From: Hyperoodon ampullatus
Taxonomy: Eukaryota; Chordata; Mammalia; Artiodactyla; Ziphiidae
Assembly (NCBI GenBank): GCA_949752795.1
Contig: OX457057.1
Location: forward strand, 10,530,632 to 10,594,631
Direction of reading: 5' to 3'
DNA: 64,000 bases
Below are positions 35,216 through 48,020 of the stretch, in pieces (the stretch's first letter is position 1; each line of letters starts with the position of its first letter). A program made the position numbers and the translations under genes. A model generated the notes under the pieces. It was not told the DNA's origin. It saw nothing but the letters and a program-made list of their open reading frames with translations, and did no database searches.

Positions 35216-37180
35216 ATAAATATTTGTTGAATAAAACAATAATATGGAAAATTGATCATGATATAAAATTATAAAACTGTAAAAGGTACTATAATTGTAT
35301 TGTTTTTCTTTTATAAATTTGTGTTAGGAAGAAAGCTTGTAAGAAATATAATAGGTTATTTCTGGTTTGATGAGATTAGGAGTAATTAAAATTTTCATTG
35401 TAATAGTCATATGTTCTAATGTGCTGCCATGAACAAATGTTGCTTTTAAAATAAGAAAAAATATTTTACAAAATGGTGTTGGTCAGCAGGAAGTTGTATC
35501 AGAGAGGAGGAAAAACTGTCTCAAGAATGTGTTGCTTGCATTGAATTGCATTCATCTCCTCCTGTTTTTGGTTGACTTGAGGATTCAGTGACTCAGTTGG
35601 GGGTGTACAGCAGTCAAGTTTCTTGGTTGCGAACAATAGAAATCAACTGCAGTTAAGCAGAAAAGGAATGTATTGGAAGGCTATTGACTGGTTTGCAGAA
35701 GCCTGGAGATCCAAGCTGAGGAAAACAAGCCAAGGAGGAAGGTAGAACCAGTACACCACAGAGGAAGAAAGTGTGGGCCACTGGGGCCCTCACATCTGGA
35801 CAGCACTGCTGGGACATTGGGTTTCTCCCCATGCAGACTCATGCTGCCATGTCATGGGACTTGTGACTCTGCTACAGCCCTGTGATTAATGTCCCTTTGG
35901 GTTTTTCCTCAACCCTGAGAGCAGTCAGTTGACCAAGCTTCGGTCACATACCCATGCCACAACTGCTAGGAAGCCAGGAGAGGACTATCACCCGCTGACC
36001 TATAGAAGAAAGGAAGTGTTCTTCCACAGCGTTAGGTGTGCCCCTGCCTCCTATCTCCTGAGGGATTTCTCTCAACAGAAGAGTGCTTGGGCACTCAGCA
36101 GGCAGAATTACATTGACTGTTGTATCAATGTAGTCCAGATTGCAATGTCACAGTCGTAAGCATTTGGCAAGAAAGGACATTGTTGTTTCTCGTATGAGGG
36201 AGAAAGACCAGACTGCCAAATTATTCATATTTCAGCAGGAAATACTAGAGATAAAAATGCCTCTTGTTGCTGTATTAGTCAAGGTGAGTAATGCTAGCTG
36301 CTGTTACATGCAGCTCCAAAGTCATGGTTCTTTAACACATGAAGATTTTATTTCTTGCTTAAATCAAGAGTCCAAGTAGGTCTTCAACAGGCAGCTTTCC
36401 CAGTGGTCATGCAGGGCCTGGGCTTCTTTCATCTTATGGCTCTGCTCACTCCAAGGCAATCCTTTGTAGGACCTCCCTGGATACCCTGGATGTGCAGACT
36501 GTGAAAGAAGAGAAAGCACATGGAGCATCAACCAGGAGGTTTCAGGGCTCAAGTCAGGAAGTTGGGACCTCACTTCTCCCTACATTCCATTGGGTAGAAC
36601 TCAGTCATTTGGTCTCTAATTTCAAGGAAGGCTGGTAAATGCAGTCCAGCTGTGTGGCTAAAATGGCAAGGAAATGGGCTTGGTAAGCATGTAGCCAGGC
36701 TCTGCCAGAAGTCCTTTACTCATAAAAGAAAGCAAAAGTAGCTTTTGTCAAAATCTACTGCAGTGATTCTTAGCATGTTTTGGGTCACCAGCCCCTTTGA
36801 GAATGTGTTAAACTCCCTACCCTAAAAAGTATACTTATGAAAGCATTTTGCAGACAACATCAGGAATTAAGGCTACTCCTGCAATTTGGGGGTCCCCAGG
36901 TGAAGAGCCCTTGGTATATGTGGTAAGCAGAAATCAAGTTGATATTTCTTGAGTACCTACTATGTACAAAGCACATTTCTGGGTATTGTGGGGTCATACT
37001 GCTAAACTAGATGAAGAACCTGACCTAGAGGGGCTCTCATTCCTCAGGTGGAATCAGAGAAAGACATATCACCTAGACCAGGTATGCTAACTGCTCTGCA
37101 GAGGCTTCAGGCATCAGTGTACATAGCTGTAGATCAATATAGAAGCAGTTCTTCAGGGTTGGGTTACAAAGTAGAAAAGA
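35216..37180. repeat. Unassigned sequence with old repeat fragments
   Basis: About 36,270-36,690 resembles the unassigned CTGCT/TAC-type dispersed repeat (GTATTAGTCAAGGTGAGTAA, CATGAAGATTTTATTTCTTG). About 36,760-36,925 looks like a short hAT-type DNA element (CTGCAGTGATTCTTAGCATG, GGGGGTCCCCAGGTGAAGAG), at low confidence. I see no gene. Confidence 0.35.
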
Positions 37181-37183
37181 GAC

Positions 37184-37370
37184 CAGCCATTCATTCATTC
37201 ATCCATTTGTTTGTTTATTCAGTTCCTACTCTATTCTGGGCACTGTTTTAAGTGGTTAGGATGAAGCAGTGAATAGGAGAAGCAAGATTCTGTTCTCAGG
37301 GAAGCTTACATTGTAGTTGGGAAGACAGGGGCTCCAGGGGGAGATACTAGTAAAGAAATAAAAGTTTAAG
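37184..37370. repeat. L2-like fragment with (CATT)n
   Basis: CATTCATTCATTCATCCATT, then CTATTCTGGGCACTGTTTTA and AGGGAAGCTTACATTGTAGTTGG, follow the L2-like pattern. Confidence 0.55.
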
Positions 37371-37744
37371 TCACCCAGTAACCATAGACCGCTGGTGAAC
37401 TCATCAAGCATCTAGACTCATCTTTGATTCCAAGGAGAAGGATTAGAAGGCAACACCGCCTGCTCAGAGGTGAGTATGGCTGACCTAGACTTCATGACCA
37501 CTTTGGCCACCATCCTCATAGAGGACCTGGCAGAGCTGGGCCAGCCCTAAGCAGGGCATGCCTAGCCAGATCAAATGGCTGGAACCATCTGAGGCTTTTC
37601 CCTGGTAAGAAAAACCACTCAAGTGAGAAACTACAAAGAGGGCATTACAGATATGACATTGCCAATAATGAGATGTGAAGCTGAAAGGAACTTTTCTAAA
37701 CTATCAGTAATAAAAAACAAAGTTCACTTCAGATGAAGGCCTTG
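37371..37744. other. Unassigned sequence
   Basis: I see no named repeat. A tiny frame at about 37,477-37,551 (MADLDFMTTLATILIED) is noted only because it follows GAGGTGAGT. It has no other support. Confidence 0.3.
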
Positions 37745-38580
37745 GAAGTTTCTTATAAAACTAAGCATGCATCTACTCTTTGACCCAGAAATTCCACTCT
37801 TAGGTATCCACTCAAGTAAAATGAAAACATGTGTCTACAAAAAGACTTGAGTAAGAATGTTTATGGCAGCTTTTTTCATAACAGCCACAAATTGGAAACA
37901 GCTCAGGTGTCCATCAACAAGAGAATGGATAAACAAATTGTGGTGTATTTATACAAAGGAATGCTTCTCAGTACTAAGAGGAAACACATCCCTGATTCAG
38001 ACAACAATGTGAAAAAATCTCATAAACATTCTGAGTGAAAAAAAGCCAGATGCAAAGGAAAATATACTGTATGATTTGCTGTTTATTGCGCTCTGGACTG
38101 GTGAAGCTCATCTGTGGTAGAAAAAAAGATCAAAGAGTTGTGGGGGTACAACTCTGGAGAAGTGGGGGCAGGGATTGATGAGAAGGGACTGGAGGGAACT
38201 TTCTGAGTGTTGGTAATGTTCTATATCTTGTTAGGGGTTTGGGTTTCACAGGTGCGTGCATTTGTCAAAACTCAGGATGGTAAACTTAAGATTTGTGTAT
38301 TTCATTTTATGTACATTTTACCTCAAAAAAAAAAAACAAACAAAAAACCCTTAACTCAAGTTAATGACATGCATACTGAAGTGTTGGGAGTAAAGTGTAC
38401 TGATGTCTGCAACTTTGAAGTGTGTAAAAAATATGGAGATGGATGGACAAACAGATAGATATGTGATAAAGCAAGTATAGTAAAATGTTAATTCTGGAAT
38501 CAAAGAGGTGGGTATATGAGTGTTTACAATTCTTTCAACTTTTATGTTTGCATATTTTCATAATAAAATTTTGGGAAGAA
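37745..38580 (+). mobile_element. Old L1 3' fragment (sense)
   Basis: The sequence matches the end of ORF2 and the 3' UTR of an old L1: TTTGACCCAGAAATTCCACT, GGAAACAGCTCAGGTGTCCA, AGAGAATGGATAAACAAATT. Frames are broken and the 3' UTR is eroded. Confidence 0.85.
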
Positions 38581-38584
38581 AACT

Positions 38585-39010
38585 ATTATTGCTACATAAT
38601 AAACCATTCAAAGACTTGGTGACTTAAAACAATTATTATTCCTCACAGTTCTGTGGTTTGATCGGATGGTTATACTGCTTCATGAGATGTTGGCTGGTTT
38701 ATTGAGATGGCTGGAAGGTCCAGAAGAGTCTCATTTAACTGATATTGGGGCTGGCCATCAGATGGGAGCTCAGCCTTGGTTCTCACCATGTGGACCTCTC
38801 CAACCGGCTACCTGACCTTCCTCACAGTATGCCGCCTGGGTTCCAAGTGGGAAGTCCCTGGAGGAAGGAAGCAGAAACTGCCAGTTTTCTTTAGGCCTGG
38901 ATTGGAAAGCAGTGTACATTTTTGCTGCATCCTGATCCAAGGGGAGGGAAAATAGAGTCCACCCAATGGGAGGAGTGACAAAAATTCACAGCCATCTTGA
39001 ATCTACCAAC
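38585..39010. repeat. Unassigned dispersed repeat
   Basis: It begins ATTGCTACATAATAAACCAT and has CTTGGTGACTTAAAACAATT and CTCACAGTTCTGTGG. This is the same family as the block at 49,860. It starts directly beside the L1 end. Confidence 0.5.
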
Positions 39011-41305
39011 ATTTTTTTGACCAGCTCTTTTTTAGGACAGATTGTGTTATTTTTGTGTTCTCATTATGAAAATATTATAAGACTACTATCAAATGTGGAG
39101 TTAGTCAAAGGAATGTAGTCACACTATATAGGATGAAATGATTATGGAGGTATGTTAGGAAGTTAGCTGATAACAGTATTATCATGTCATTTTTCAGACT
39201 TTGTGACATTTGTGTTATTTGCCAGCTTTTGAGAATGTTTGTAATTATTATGATTTCTTTTTTCATTCTAAACAACTATTTACTGTTGATCTCATTTGAA
39301 TTTGTAATTTTAAATTCTTTTTCCTTAAAAGGCTCCAAATTATATATGTTTCACACAGCACAAACTTGGATTCTTCTCTGAATAAGAGTAAAATATAATT
39401 TTATTTATCTTTGCTATAGGTCAGCTATACATTCTCTGCCCTTGGTCTATGGCTTATATCAGAGTATGTTAACAGCGTCACAATTAGACACAATTCATGC
39501 CTTTTCTTGTTGGGTTGCCTCATTGGGGGCATTTCCTTCCTTCAGGTAGTGAATTTTCTTGTCTGAATTACTAGTGCTTTATTCCAGGCTCATGGCTTAG
39601 AATAAGTTTTGGTTTCAGACCAAAGCACTGGAGGATAGCTTAGAGGTGCTAGGACCTTACCTTCAGGTTTGCCTGGGACTGTGCTGGTTTATACTTATTC
39701 CAGTGTAAGCGTGTTATTTCCCTCCCCAGTGTCATGGTTTGGACAATAAGTATATGGTATCTCTACTCATGGAACTTTCTTCAGAAGTGGAGTTACCTCA
39801 ATTCAGGGGATGGCTCAGAGGTACCTGCTTGCTTCAGCCTTTGAACCATAGGTCCATATGTATATTTTTCAGCCTGAGTGAATGTACAGTTTTGCTTGTA
39901 TGTGCCCTTTTAGGGTAGCAGGTTCCTTCAAAGAGTTAACGCCCATTCTGCTAAATGGTTATTTACAATTTCTGTTAATCTGTCTAATGTTGATTTTATT
40001 GCATTTAAGGTAAATCGCATTTCAGAAATAATTATCACCCATTTAATTAGCATTTCAGGTATAGTTTTGCTGCTTTTCTGATCCTTTGATTTTAAAGTCT
40101 TTAAAATGAGTAATGCTGCTAACTTCAAAATTGAGGTGAGTCAGTGGACTGTGCTGAGGACAGTGTAATGGCAATGACAGTGATGAATTCACCAGGGTGG
40201 AAACTGAGGCAGAGAATGGTTGGGTAGCTCAACTAAGATTCCACAGACGTGGTAGAGTTGGACAGTGAGGACAGAGTTGGCATCTGCCTTATTCTCAATC
40301 AAAGAAGATTTTAACTACTTTGATGCTATGAAGTGTTTTGGGGGGTAGTATATTAAAATGAAGGGTTTCCAATTCTTTATAGTACCTTTGAGATTTTCCT
40401 ATCTAACCCTCCCATTTTACAGATGAGAAAACTGAAGTACAGTTACTACTGGAAGCTCAGCAGCATAGGGTTTGAATTGTACATCCTGGAGTTTATTCAT
40501 GAAGAAAGGGGGAAGAGCAGAGTGTGTCCCAGAGTAAAGTTGTGCGAGGGAGACTCAGGTAGATGTGGTTTGTGTCTATACATGTGTTCATGGTGTATGG
40601 GGGAGGGGAGGGAATAAAGAAGCAAGAACAGGGAAGACTAGTTAACGTGCTTATTTAACGCAGCCTATGAAACCACTGGTGTGCTGGTAAATGTTAACAA
40701 ACAGCTCTTGGTGGGAGAAGTGGTGGGGGTAGGGAAGGAGGAGGGCCTGAATGGTAACATTTGACAATTTCCATGCTGTAAATACTCTCACTGCGATGGA
40801 TTTTATGCTACCAGTGTGATGTTGTTGAACATGGGGTTGGGAAATTGCATTTTTACCACGCAGATAAAAGAAATGTATTGATAAATAACCTCGAGAACAA
40901 AGATAACAGTAACATGTAGTAAAATAGTTAGGAAGTAACACATTTTGAGAATGTATTACCTTTGTTTTCATGTAATTTCTTAAACTGCAAGTTTATATCA
41001 TTATGTTTAACTATGGGCTCACAAAATTCTTGAACATGTAATACTTACAATCTGGTAAGAGCTGGCTCCAGCAAACCATGGCAGGAAATTGTGTTTTCAT
41101 GATGTCACAGAACAGGAGTTTCTTCAACCTCTTGACAGCATGTGCCTGGAAAGGTGGAAAACCATAGTGGTACCACATTTTATTTTGGAATGGACCATCT
41201 GATCCTGCTAGTAGCAGGATACAACTTGGCATCTCAGGGATATGAATTTTGTTGTCTTTAATGTGGAGCAAATATTCCTTCCCCCTGTACTTTCTGGGAG
41301 GTCAG
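39011..41305. other. Mostly unassigned sequence with MIR remnants
   Basis: Antisense MIR-like pieces lie at about 40,140-40,320 (GGAAACTGAGGCAGAGAATG) and 40,400-40,445 (CCATTTTACAGATGAGAAAAC). The rest shows no gene or repeat I can name. Confidence 0.4.
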
Positions 41306-41533
41306 CTGTTTCCTTTTTTTTTTTTTTTTTTTTTTGCGGTACGCAGGCCTCTCACTGTTGTGTTCTCTCCCGTTGCGGAGCACAGGCTCCGGACGTGCAG
41401 GCTCAGCGGCCATGGCTCACAGGCCCAGCCGCTCCTTGGCATGTGGGATCTTCCTGGACAGGGGCACGAACCCGCGCCCCCTGCATCGGCAGGCGGACCC
41501 TCAACCACTGCGCCACCAGGGAAGCCCTGTTTC
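41306..41533 (-). mobile_element. CHR-type SINE (antisense)
   Basis: A run of T is followed by GCGGTACGCAGGCCTCTCAC, the GGCTCCGGACGTGCAGGCTC body and the head ending GCGCCACCAGGGAAGC. A 7-bp duplication CTGTTTC lies at 41,306-41,312 and 41,527-41,533. Confidence 0.93.
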
Positions 41534-43327
41534 TCACTCTAGTTGTTCTTGGGGTTTGGCTGAGAAGAGGTGATGGCTAATTGTTTACACCTGGGACAGT
41601 GGGGTAGTTTCTCTTCTGGAGCTCCCCTCCCCCAATTTCCTTCAGCAAATACCATGGTTGACTTGTTTCTCTTTCCAAGTTTTTTTTTTTTTCCCGTGTG
41701 TACTCTCAGCCCCAACCAACGTGAGCCATGGGTACGGAGAGCGGTGTATCTCATTCCCACCCCTCTGTGCCTTACTCAGGCTGTCTTCTCTTCCTGGATG
41801 CCTTTTTTCCATTATATCCACCCTACCTACTACCAACCAGCTAACTCCTACTCTCCCCAGCCAACTTGTGTCCATTCTTATCTATGAATTTCGCACCTAT
41901 AGGATAACTTCCCAATTGTCCCAGGCTTGACTTTTGTTTCAGAGCAAGCCCACTTTCTACACTCCACGGAAAATATTTGTTGTCTCTCTAGTAGGCTGAA
42001 GACACCCCCAAATACTTGGGTTGTGTCCTTTATAATTGTTTCTAGGGCATAGTACAGCATGTCACTGTACACAGTAGGAGATCCATAAATACTGCCAAAT
42101 TTGTGAATCTTTTTTTCTCACCAAGGTTATTCTCTTCCCAGGTCGCCTCTACCATTCCAATTTACACAGCCTGAAATTGGGAGTCTCAAAAATCTCCTAT
42201 CTTTACTCTCCTCTTTTGGTATCACTTCTTAGTCTCTGAAAAGAAATTCTCTTCCCTTAAGTAGTGAGACATAGGAGGGGAGAGATAATTTCCTGCAAGT
42301 GGTGGCTCAGAAGAATACCTTTCACTGAAAGGTTATTCCTGAAAGCTGGCTGCTGTTAGCCAAATCAAGCTGCCTTAAGATAATGTTGCTAGGAATTAAA
42401 AGATTGCAGTTTCCAGAATTATGCCTCTCTATTAGAGACAAATTGTCCAAGTAGGTAAAAGGAAAACCTCCAGGAAGGACTCTGAGCTCTTGGGGAAAAG
42501 GTGAAGAACAGGGACGTAATGAGCAGTTACTTTAGTGATGCTGCCTCCTGATTGGAGGTGGGCAAAATGGTCATCAGAGGCCTTCTCCTGAGCATGTAGG
42601 AGGAGAAAAATCAGCTCATCTCCTCTGTACTTCTATATAAGTTCAGAACTGGCAGAGTGTGGTCCTCGGGTGGTTTTCAAGGGTCAGATGAGAATGGTTT
42701 TTATTTATTTTTCTTTCTGAGTTTGGACCTGGAATTCTCCATCATCCTCTCTCTCATCAGCTCCCAAAGCTGCAACCACAGTGTGATAGGGTCTGTAACA
42801 GGTCTACCAAATACTATAGTTCCCTTCCCTCCAGTGACGTCAGGCCTGACCGTGTGATTTGTTTTGGTCAAGGCAACGTGAGCAGAAGTAACGTGTGCCA
42901 TGTCAGAGCCCAAGCTTTAGGGGCCAGTGTCCCAAATGAAGGCTGTGCCTGGGCCTCAGATTGAAGGCAGCGTGGGATGGAGCTGTTGTTGAGCTAGGGG
43001 TGACCTGTGACGTAAATGAGAATGATATCCTTATGCTTGTAAGTGCCTGTGCTGTGGGGGTTGTTTGTTACTGCAGCAAATCTTATCTTAGGCTGATTGA
43101 TACACAGAGTCCGTTAAAGGAATTTCCAGATTACCAGATTTCCTAAAGAAAGAAAGGGAAGGAACTTAAAAAAAAAAAGCTTTAGTGAACATTAACTTAC
43201 TCAATGTTTAGTTTAGAGATAGGTGAATGATTATATAATAAATAAACGTTTCCACTTGATGAATTATCTCTAACCTGGCATTATCTTTTCTGTTTCTAAA
43301 GGTAAGTTGATTGGTAGTTGGTGTGGT
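41534..43327. repeat. L2-like fragment and unassigned old repeats
   Basis: About 41,770-42,110 has an antisense L2-like pattern (CTGTCTTCTCTTCCTGGATG, GGGCATAGTACAGCATGTCA). About 42,760-43,110 is an old dispersed repeat (CTGACCGTGTGATTTGTTTT, GGGGTTGTTTGTTACTGCAG) whose family I do not name. I see no gene. Confidence 0.4.
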
Positions 43328-43461
43328 GATGTGGTCATTTCTTTTTTTTTTTTGGTTGCTCCGCACAGCTTGCGGGATCTTTTTTTAAAAAAATTTTTAT
43401 TGGAGTATAGTTGATTTACAATGTAGTGTTAGTTTCAGGTGTACAGCAAAATGAACCAGTT

Positions 43462-43509
<48 letters not shown>

Positions 43510-43740
43510 GTATGTATGTATGTATATATTCACTCTTTTTTAGATTCCTTTCCCATATAGGCCATTATATGGTATTGACTAGAGGTCCCTGTGCTATACA
43601 TTAGGTCCTTATTAGTTATCTATTTTATAGCTTGTGGGATCTTAGTTCCCTGGCCAGGGATCAAACCTGTGCCCCCTACAGTGGAAGCACAGAGTTCTAA
43701 CCACTGGACTGCCAGGGAATTCCCGATCTGGTCATTCTTT
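43328..43740 (-). mobile_element. CHR-type SINE (antisense), split by an L1
   Basis: Left part: a T-run and GGTTGCTCCGCACAGCTTGC (about 43,342-43,381). Right part: GGGATCTTAGTTCCCTGGCC to the head ACTGCCAGGGAATTCCC (about 43,629-43,724). Flanking copies GATGTGGTCATTTCTT (43,328-43,343) and GATCTGGTCATTCTTT (43,725-43,740) look like its target duplication. Confidence 0.85.
43367..43643 (-). mobile_element. 5'-truncated L1 3' end nested in a SINE
   Basis: The insert (43,382-43,628) reads TTTATTGGAGTATAGTTGAT on plus, the antisense L1 3' terminus. It contains a (TA)n run at about 43,465-43,504. Target copies AGCTTGCGGGATCTT (43,367-43,381) and AGCTTGTGGGATCTT (43,629-43,643) differ at one base and lie inside the SINE, so the L1 came second. 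Confidence 0.92.
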
Positions 43741-43948
43741 TTTTTTTTTTTTTTTTTTGAGGTATGTGGGCCTCCCACTGTTGTGGCCTCCCCCGTGTGG
43801 AGCACAGGCTCCGGACGCGCAGGCTCAGCGGCCATGGCTCACGGGCCCAGCCGCTCCGCGGCATGTGGGATCCTCCCGGACTGGGGCATGAACCCATGTC
43901 CCCTGCATGAGCAGGCGGACTCTCAACCACTGCGCCACCAGGTAAGCC
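43741..43948 (-). mobile_element. CHR-type SINE (antisense)
   Basis: A T-run is followed by GAGGTATGTGGGCCTCCCAC, the GGCTCCGGACGCGCAGGCTC body and the head ending GCGCCACCAGGTAAGC. The 13-bp copies CTGGTCATTCTTT lie at 43,728-43,740 and 43,949-43,961. It landed in the target duplication of the previous SINE. Confidence 0.93.
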
Positions 43949-43961
43949 CTGGTCATTCTTT

Positions 43962-44441
43962 GAATGAGTGTGTATCAAGTGTCTACTCTCATCCAAACAC
44001 TGTGTTAGGTGCTCGACAGAACAGACAAGTCCTGATCCTCATAGAGCCTTCACTTTTGTTGGGTTAGGCAAGTAAAAACAAAATAAAGGATCAAATATAA
44101 CCATGGTAATTTTTGAAAGTGATTAGATTACACGAGCAGTAAAGCAGAATAAAGTAATAGGGAGTAACTGTGAGGGCAAGGGAAGGGCATGGGGCCACTC
44201 TAGAACATTTGGGTTCATCATGTGGATGTATCTCTCTTTACACTACAGAGAAATTGAACTGATAGGTACAAATGACTTTTTTTTCTTTTTAATGGAGTCA
44301 CAGTTTTACATAAATCCCTTTACTAAAAGCACGGGAGAATTTAAAGCTGAGAACCATTTTGTTTTACAAATGATTCTTTTTGTGTCGTAAACATTCACCT
44401 TCTAATTTGTCTGAAGTTCAGTCTGAATCTTATCCATAAAA
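43962..44441. repeat. L2-like fragment and unassigned sequence
   Basis: About 43,962-44,200 has the L2-like pattern (TATCAAGTGTCTACTCTCAT, CACTGTGTTAGGTGCTCG). The rest is unrecognised. Confidence 0.5.
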
Positions 44442-44790
44442 TGACTCCATTCCAGGGACTTCCCTGCTGGCACAGTGGTTAAGAATCCGCCTGCCAATGC
44501 AGGGGACACGGGTTCGATCCCTGGTCTGGGAGGATCCCACATGCCGCGGAGCAACTAAGCCCAGGCACCACAACTACTGAGCCCACACACCTAGAGCCCA
44601 TGATCCGCAACAGGAGAAGCCACCATAACGAGAAGCCCACGCACTGCAATGAAGAATAGCCCCCCACATCTTGCTGCAACTAGAGAAAGTCCACGTGCAG
44701 CAGCCATAAATAAATAAATAAATAGACCAATAGATAGATAGATAAATAAATAAATAAAAATCTATATAAAAAATGTGACTCCATTCCAGG
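44442..44790 (+). mobile_element. Long CHR-type SINE (sense)
   Basis: The head GACTTCCCTGCTGGCACAGT carries an A-box-like GGCACAGTGGTT and a B-box-like GGGTTCGATCCCTGG, from the tRNA ancestor. The body has ACTACTGAGCCCACACACC modules and the tail is (AAAT)n/(GATA)n. The 15-bp copies TGACTCCATTCCAGG lie at 44,442-44,456 and 44,776-44,790. The tRNA-like head is not a tRNA gene. Confidence 0.95.
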
Positions 44791-45835
44791 TCGAAGAGAA
44801 CTCTTCCTGTATGGCATTGGGAAGGACTTGGTTTCTGAAGTAACCGCGGAAACCCCGTGGCAGGGCAGTTAACTTTAAGTTGTTTCCAGAACATGAGACC
44901 CATGTGTTCTATGAAGCTCTGATCCAGGACATTCCGTTTTCTGATAGCAGGGCTCCCCTGTGGACAGAGTCTGCCACCTGCCTCCAACGAGGCTAAGGTG
45001 AGCTCACAGTACTGATGGTCACAGTCACAAAAGCACACCAGCTAGCTTTTATGTTTTCAAATTCAGCAAAGCTAACAAAACCAGAAAAGGAGAGAAGAAT
45101 GGTCACATCCATCAAAAGTTAACCCCTATCTTTTACAACCATGCTACTCTCCAACGAGAATCAGAAAATGTCAAAATTAAAAGACACAAAGCTCACCATT
45201 TTACAGTTGTGGGAACTAAGACCAAAAGAGATTAATATGGATTGTCTGAGTTGGTTCGTTCATTCATTCATTCATTTATTCATTCAACAAACACTCACTG
45301 AGCACCAAGTCACTTGGAGCTGGACACTGAGCTGGACCCTGTGATGATAACAGAGGACCAAATAGTCTTTGTTCCTATAGGAAGTTTTCAGTGTGGAGAG
45401 TCTAGGGAGGTGAGAGCTGTGAAGGAAAGACAGATAGTTCTATGAGTTCTGCTTATCCCTAAATAGCCTGATCTGGTCTGGGGGGCAGTGGCCAGGGAAG
45501 AACTCCCTGAGGAGACGGCCCTCCAGCCGAGGTCTGAAGGAGGAGTAAGTTTTAACAAGGAGAAGGACATGTAAAGAGGATGCTCCAAGTCACAGGGCAG
45601 AGCACCTACAAAGGAACTCTGGTGATGGGAGTGTGGTGTGTTGTGCTCAAGAAACTGAAGGTACTTGAGAGGGAAGAGTCGAGAGCCAGGGACACAACCT
45701 TTCTAAGGGAAGGGACGCAGTCGTGGGCACAGTGAGAACTTCGAAGGAGGGAGTGACGTAACTGAATTTTCTTTTTGGAAAGAACATGCTTCCTAGGAAT
45801 AGAAAGGCACTCACTGAATACAAGAAAGATCCTCA
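44791..45835. other. Unassigned sequence with an L2-like piece
   Basis: About 45,255-45,560 is L2-like (CATTCATTCATTCATTTATT, AACAAACACTCACTGAGCAC, CCCTGAGGAGACGGCCCTCC). I see no gene. Confidence 0.45.
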
Positions 45836-46135
45836 GGAAGCCTACAGCAGATATCATACTTCATGGTGCAATAGTGAAAGCCTTTCCCTTTGAGACCAGG
45901 AATAAAACAAGGATTTCCCCGATAACTACTTTTTGTAAGTCCTAGACAGTGTCTTGAGGATAGAAAAAGAAATAAAAATCATGGTGATTAGGAAAAAGAA
46001 GACCTGTTACTATTTGCAGGTGAAAATGATTGTCTATGTAGACATTCCAGAAGAATCTACCCACAAATTATTAGAACTCATACACAAACTTGGCAAGGTT
46101 ATTGGATACAAGGGCACTATGAAAAATTTGTTTTA

Positions 46136-46893
46136 AAATGCTGGAGAGGGTGTGGAGAAAAGGGAATCCTCCTATACTGCCAGTGGGAATGTAGGCTGGT
46201 GCAGCCACTATGGAGAACAGTATGGAGGTTCCTCAGAAAACTAAAAATAGAATTACCATATGATCCAGTGATTCCCATCCCTGGGCATATATCCTGACAA
46301 AACTGTAATTGAAAAAGATACATGCACCCCTATGTTCATGGCAGCACTATTCACAATAGCCAAGACATGGAAGCAACCTAAATGTCCATTGACAGATGAA
46401 TGGACAAAGAAGATGTGGTACATATATACAGTGGAATACTACTCAGCCATAAAAAAGAATGAAATTATGCCATTTGCAGCAACATGGATGGACCTAGAGA
46501 TTATCATACTAAGTGAAGTAAGTCAGAAAGAGAAAGACAAATACTGTATGATGTCACTTGTATGTAGAATCTAAAATATGACACAAATGAACCTATATAT
46601 GAAGCAGAAACAGACTCACAGACATAGAGAACAGACTAGTAGTTGCCAAGGGGGAGGGAGTGTGGGGGAGAAATGGAGTGGGAATTTGATGTTAGTAGAT
46701 GCAAACTATTATGTTTAGAATGGATGGACAACAAGGTCTAACTGTATAGTACAGGGAAATATATTCAATGTCCTGAGATAAACCATAATGGAAAAGCACA
46801 TAAAAAGGAATGTGTATATAAGTATAACTGAGTCACTTTGCTGTACAGCAGGAATTAACACAACATTGTAAATCAACTATACTTCAAAAAAAA
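46136..46893 (+). mobile_element. 5'-truncated L1, nested (first)
   Basis: AAATGCTGGAGAGGGTGTGG to CAACTATACTTC plus a short A run. The 80-codon frame at 46,332-46,574 keeps the ORF2 C-terminus (KKMWYIYTVEYYSAIKKNE), but there is a frameshift upstream. The 3' UTR ends GTAAATCAACTATACTTC, unlike the AATAAAGATGTT ends elsewhere, which suggests another subfamily. The target duplication is not clear because both flanks are A/T-rich. Confidence 0.85.
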
Positions 46894-48020
46894 GTTTTTT
46901 TATATGCTAGCAGCAAGAAAACAAGAAGTAAAGAGTTAATAAAGAAGCATTTACAATAGCATAAAAAGTGGAATACTTAGGAATAGATCTAACAAGAGTT
47001 CTTCTGAAAATGTGAAATATTAATGAGAGAAATTTAAAAAGACAAGTGGATGGATGCATCATGTTTGTGGATCAGAATATGCAGTATTGTAAAGACGTCA
47101 ACTTTTCCTACATCTATAGGTTCAATGCAGTCTCAGTCAAAACCCCTCACCTTTTTGGGGGTAGAAATTGATGAGATGATTCTAAAAATCTATGTGAAAA
47201 TGAAAAGGGCTAAGATTAGTTAAGGCAATCTAGAAGAAGCAAAAATAGGTAAAGGGCTTATACTACTACATACCACGACCTATTAAAATCTATAGTAATT
47301 AAGACAGTGTAGTACTGACACCTGGATGGACAAAAAAGACCAATGGAACAAAACAGAGAACCCAGAACTAGACTCACACATATACAGTCACTTGACCTAA
47401 AGGTGGCACTGCAATATGGTGGTGGAATGATTTTTTAAAATGAATGTTGCGGGGTCAGTTGGATGATTCACGTGAAAAAAGATGACCTAATTGTAGACCT
47501 AATTATGAAAGGCAATACAAGCAAAAACAAAACAAAATAAAACAAAAACAAAGCTCTCTTAGAAGAAAATGTGGGAGAACAGCTTCATGATTTGGGGATG
47601 GGCAAAATCATTTTAAGTAGCGTCCACAAAGCTCCAACCAGAAAGAAAATAAAATTGGTAGATTGGACTATGTTAAAATTAAGAGCTTCTGTTCTTCAAC
47701 AGATACCACAGAGGGAGTGAAAACACAGTCCATGAGATGAAAGAAGATGTTTGCAATGCATATATTTGCCAAAGGACTCATTTCCATAACATATAAAGAC
47801 CCTTACAAGTCAATAATTAAAAGGCAGGGCACTTAATAGAAAAGTGAGCAAAGGATTTTAACATTCACTTACAAAAGAGAACATCTAAATAGCTGTAAAA
47901 CCATATGAAAAACGTTCAACATCATTAAGAATCAGAGAAATGCGAATTAAAAGCACAATGATCTACAATCCTACTCCCATCAGAATGGCTGCATTGCAAA
48001 TGGCAGAGGGTATCTCACTG

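Noticed and set aside
37477..37551. Tiny frame MADLDFMTTLATILIED preceded by GAGGTGAGT
   Set aside because: It is only about 24 codons with no domain, and a single splice-like motif is not enough evidence.
43591..44067. 158-codon plus-strand frame
   Set aside because: It crosses the nested SINEs and reads a poly-Phe stretch from a SINE tail.
44460..44530. tRNA-like head with A and B boxes
   Set aside because: It belongs to a SINE. It lacks a foldable acceptor stem and is repeated in both strands across the window.
44574..45038. 154-codon minus-strand frame
   Set aside because: It covers the antisense of the SINE at 44.46 kb and its tetranucleotide tail; there is no domain.
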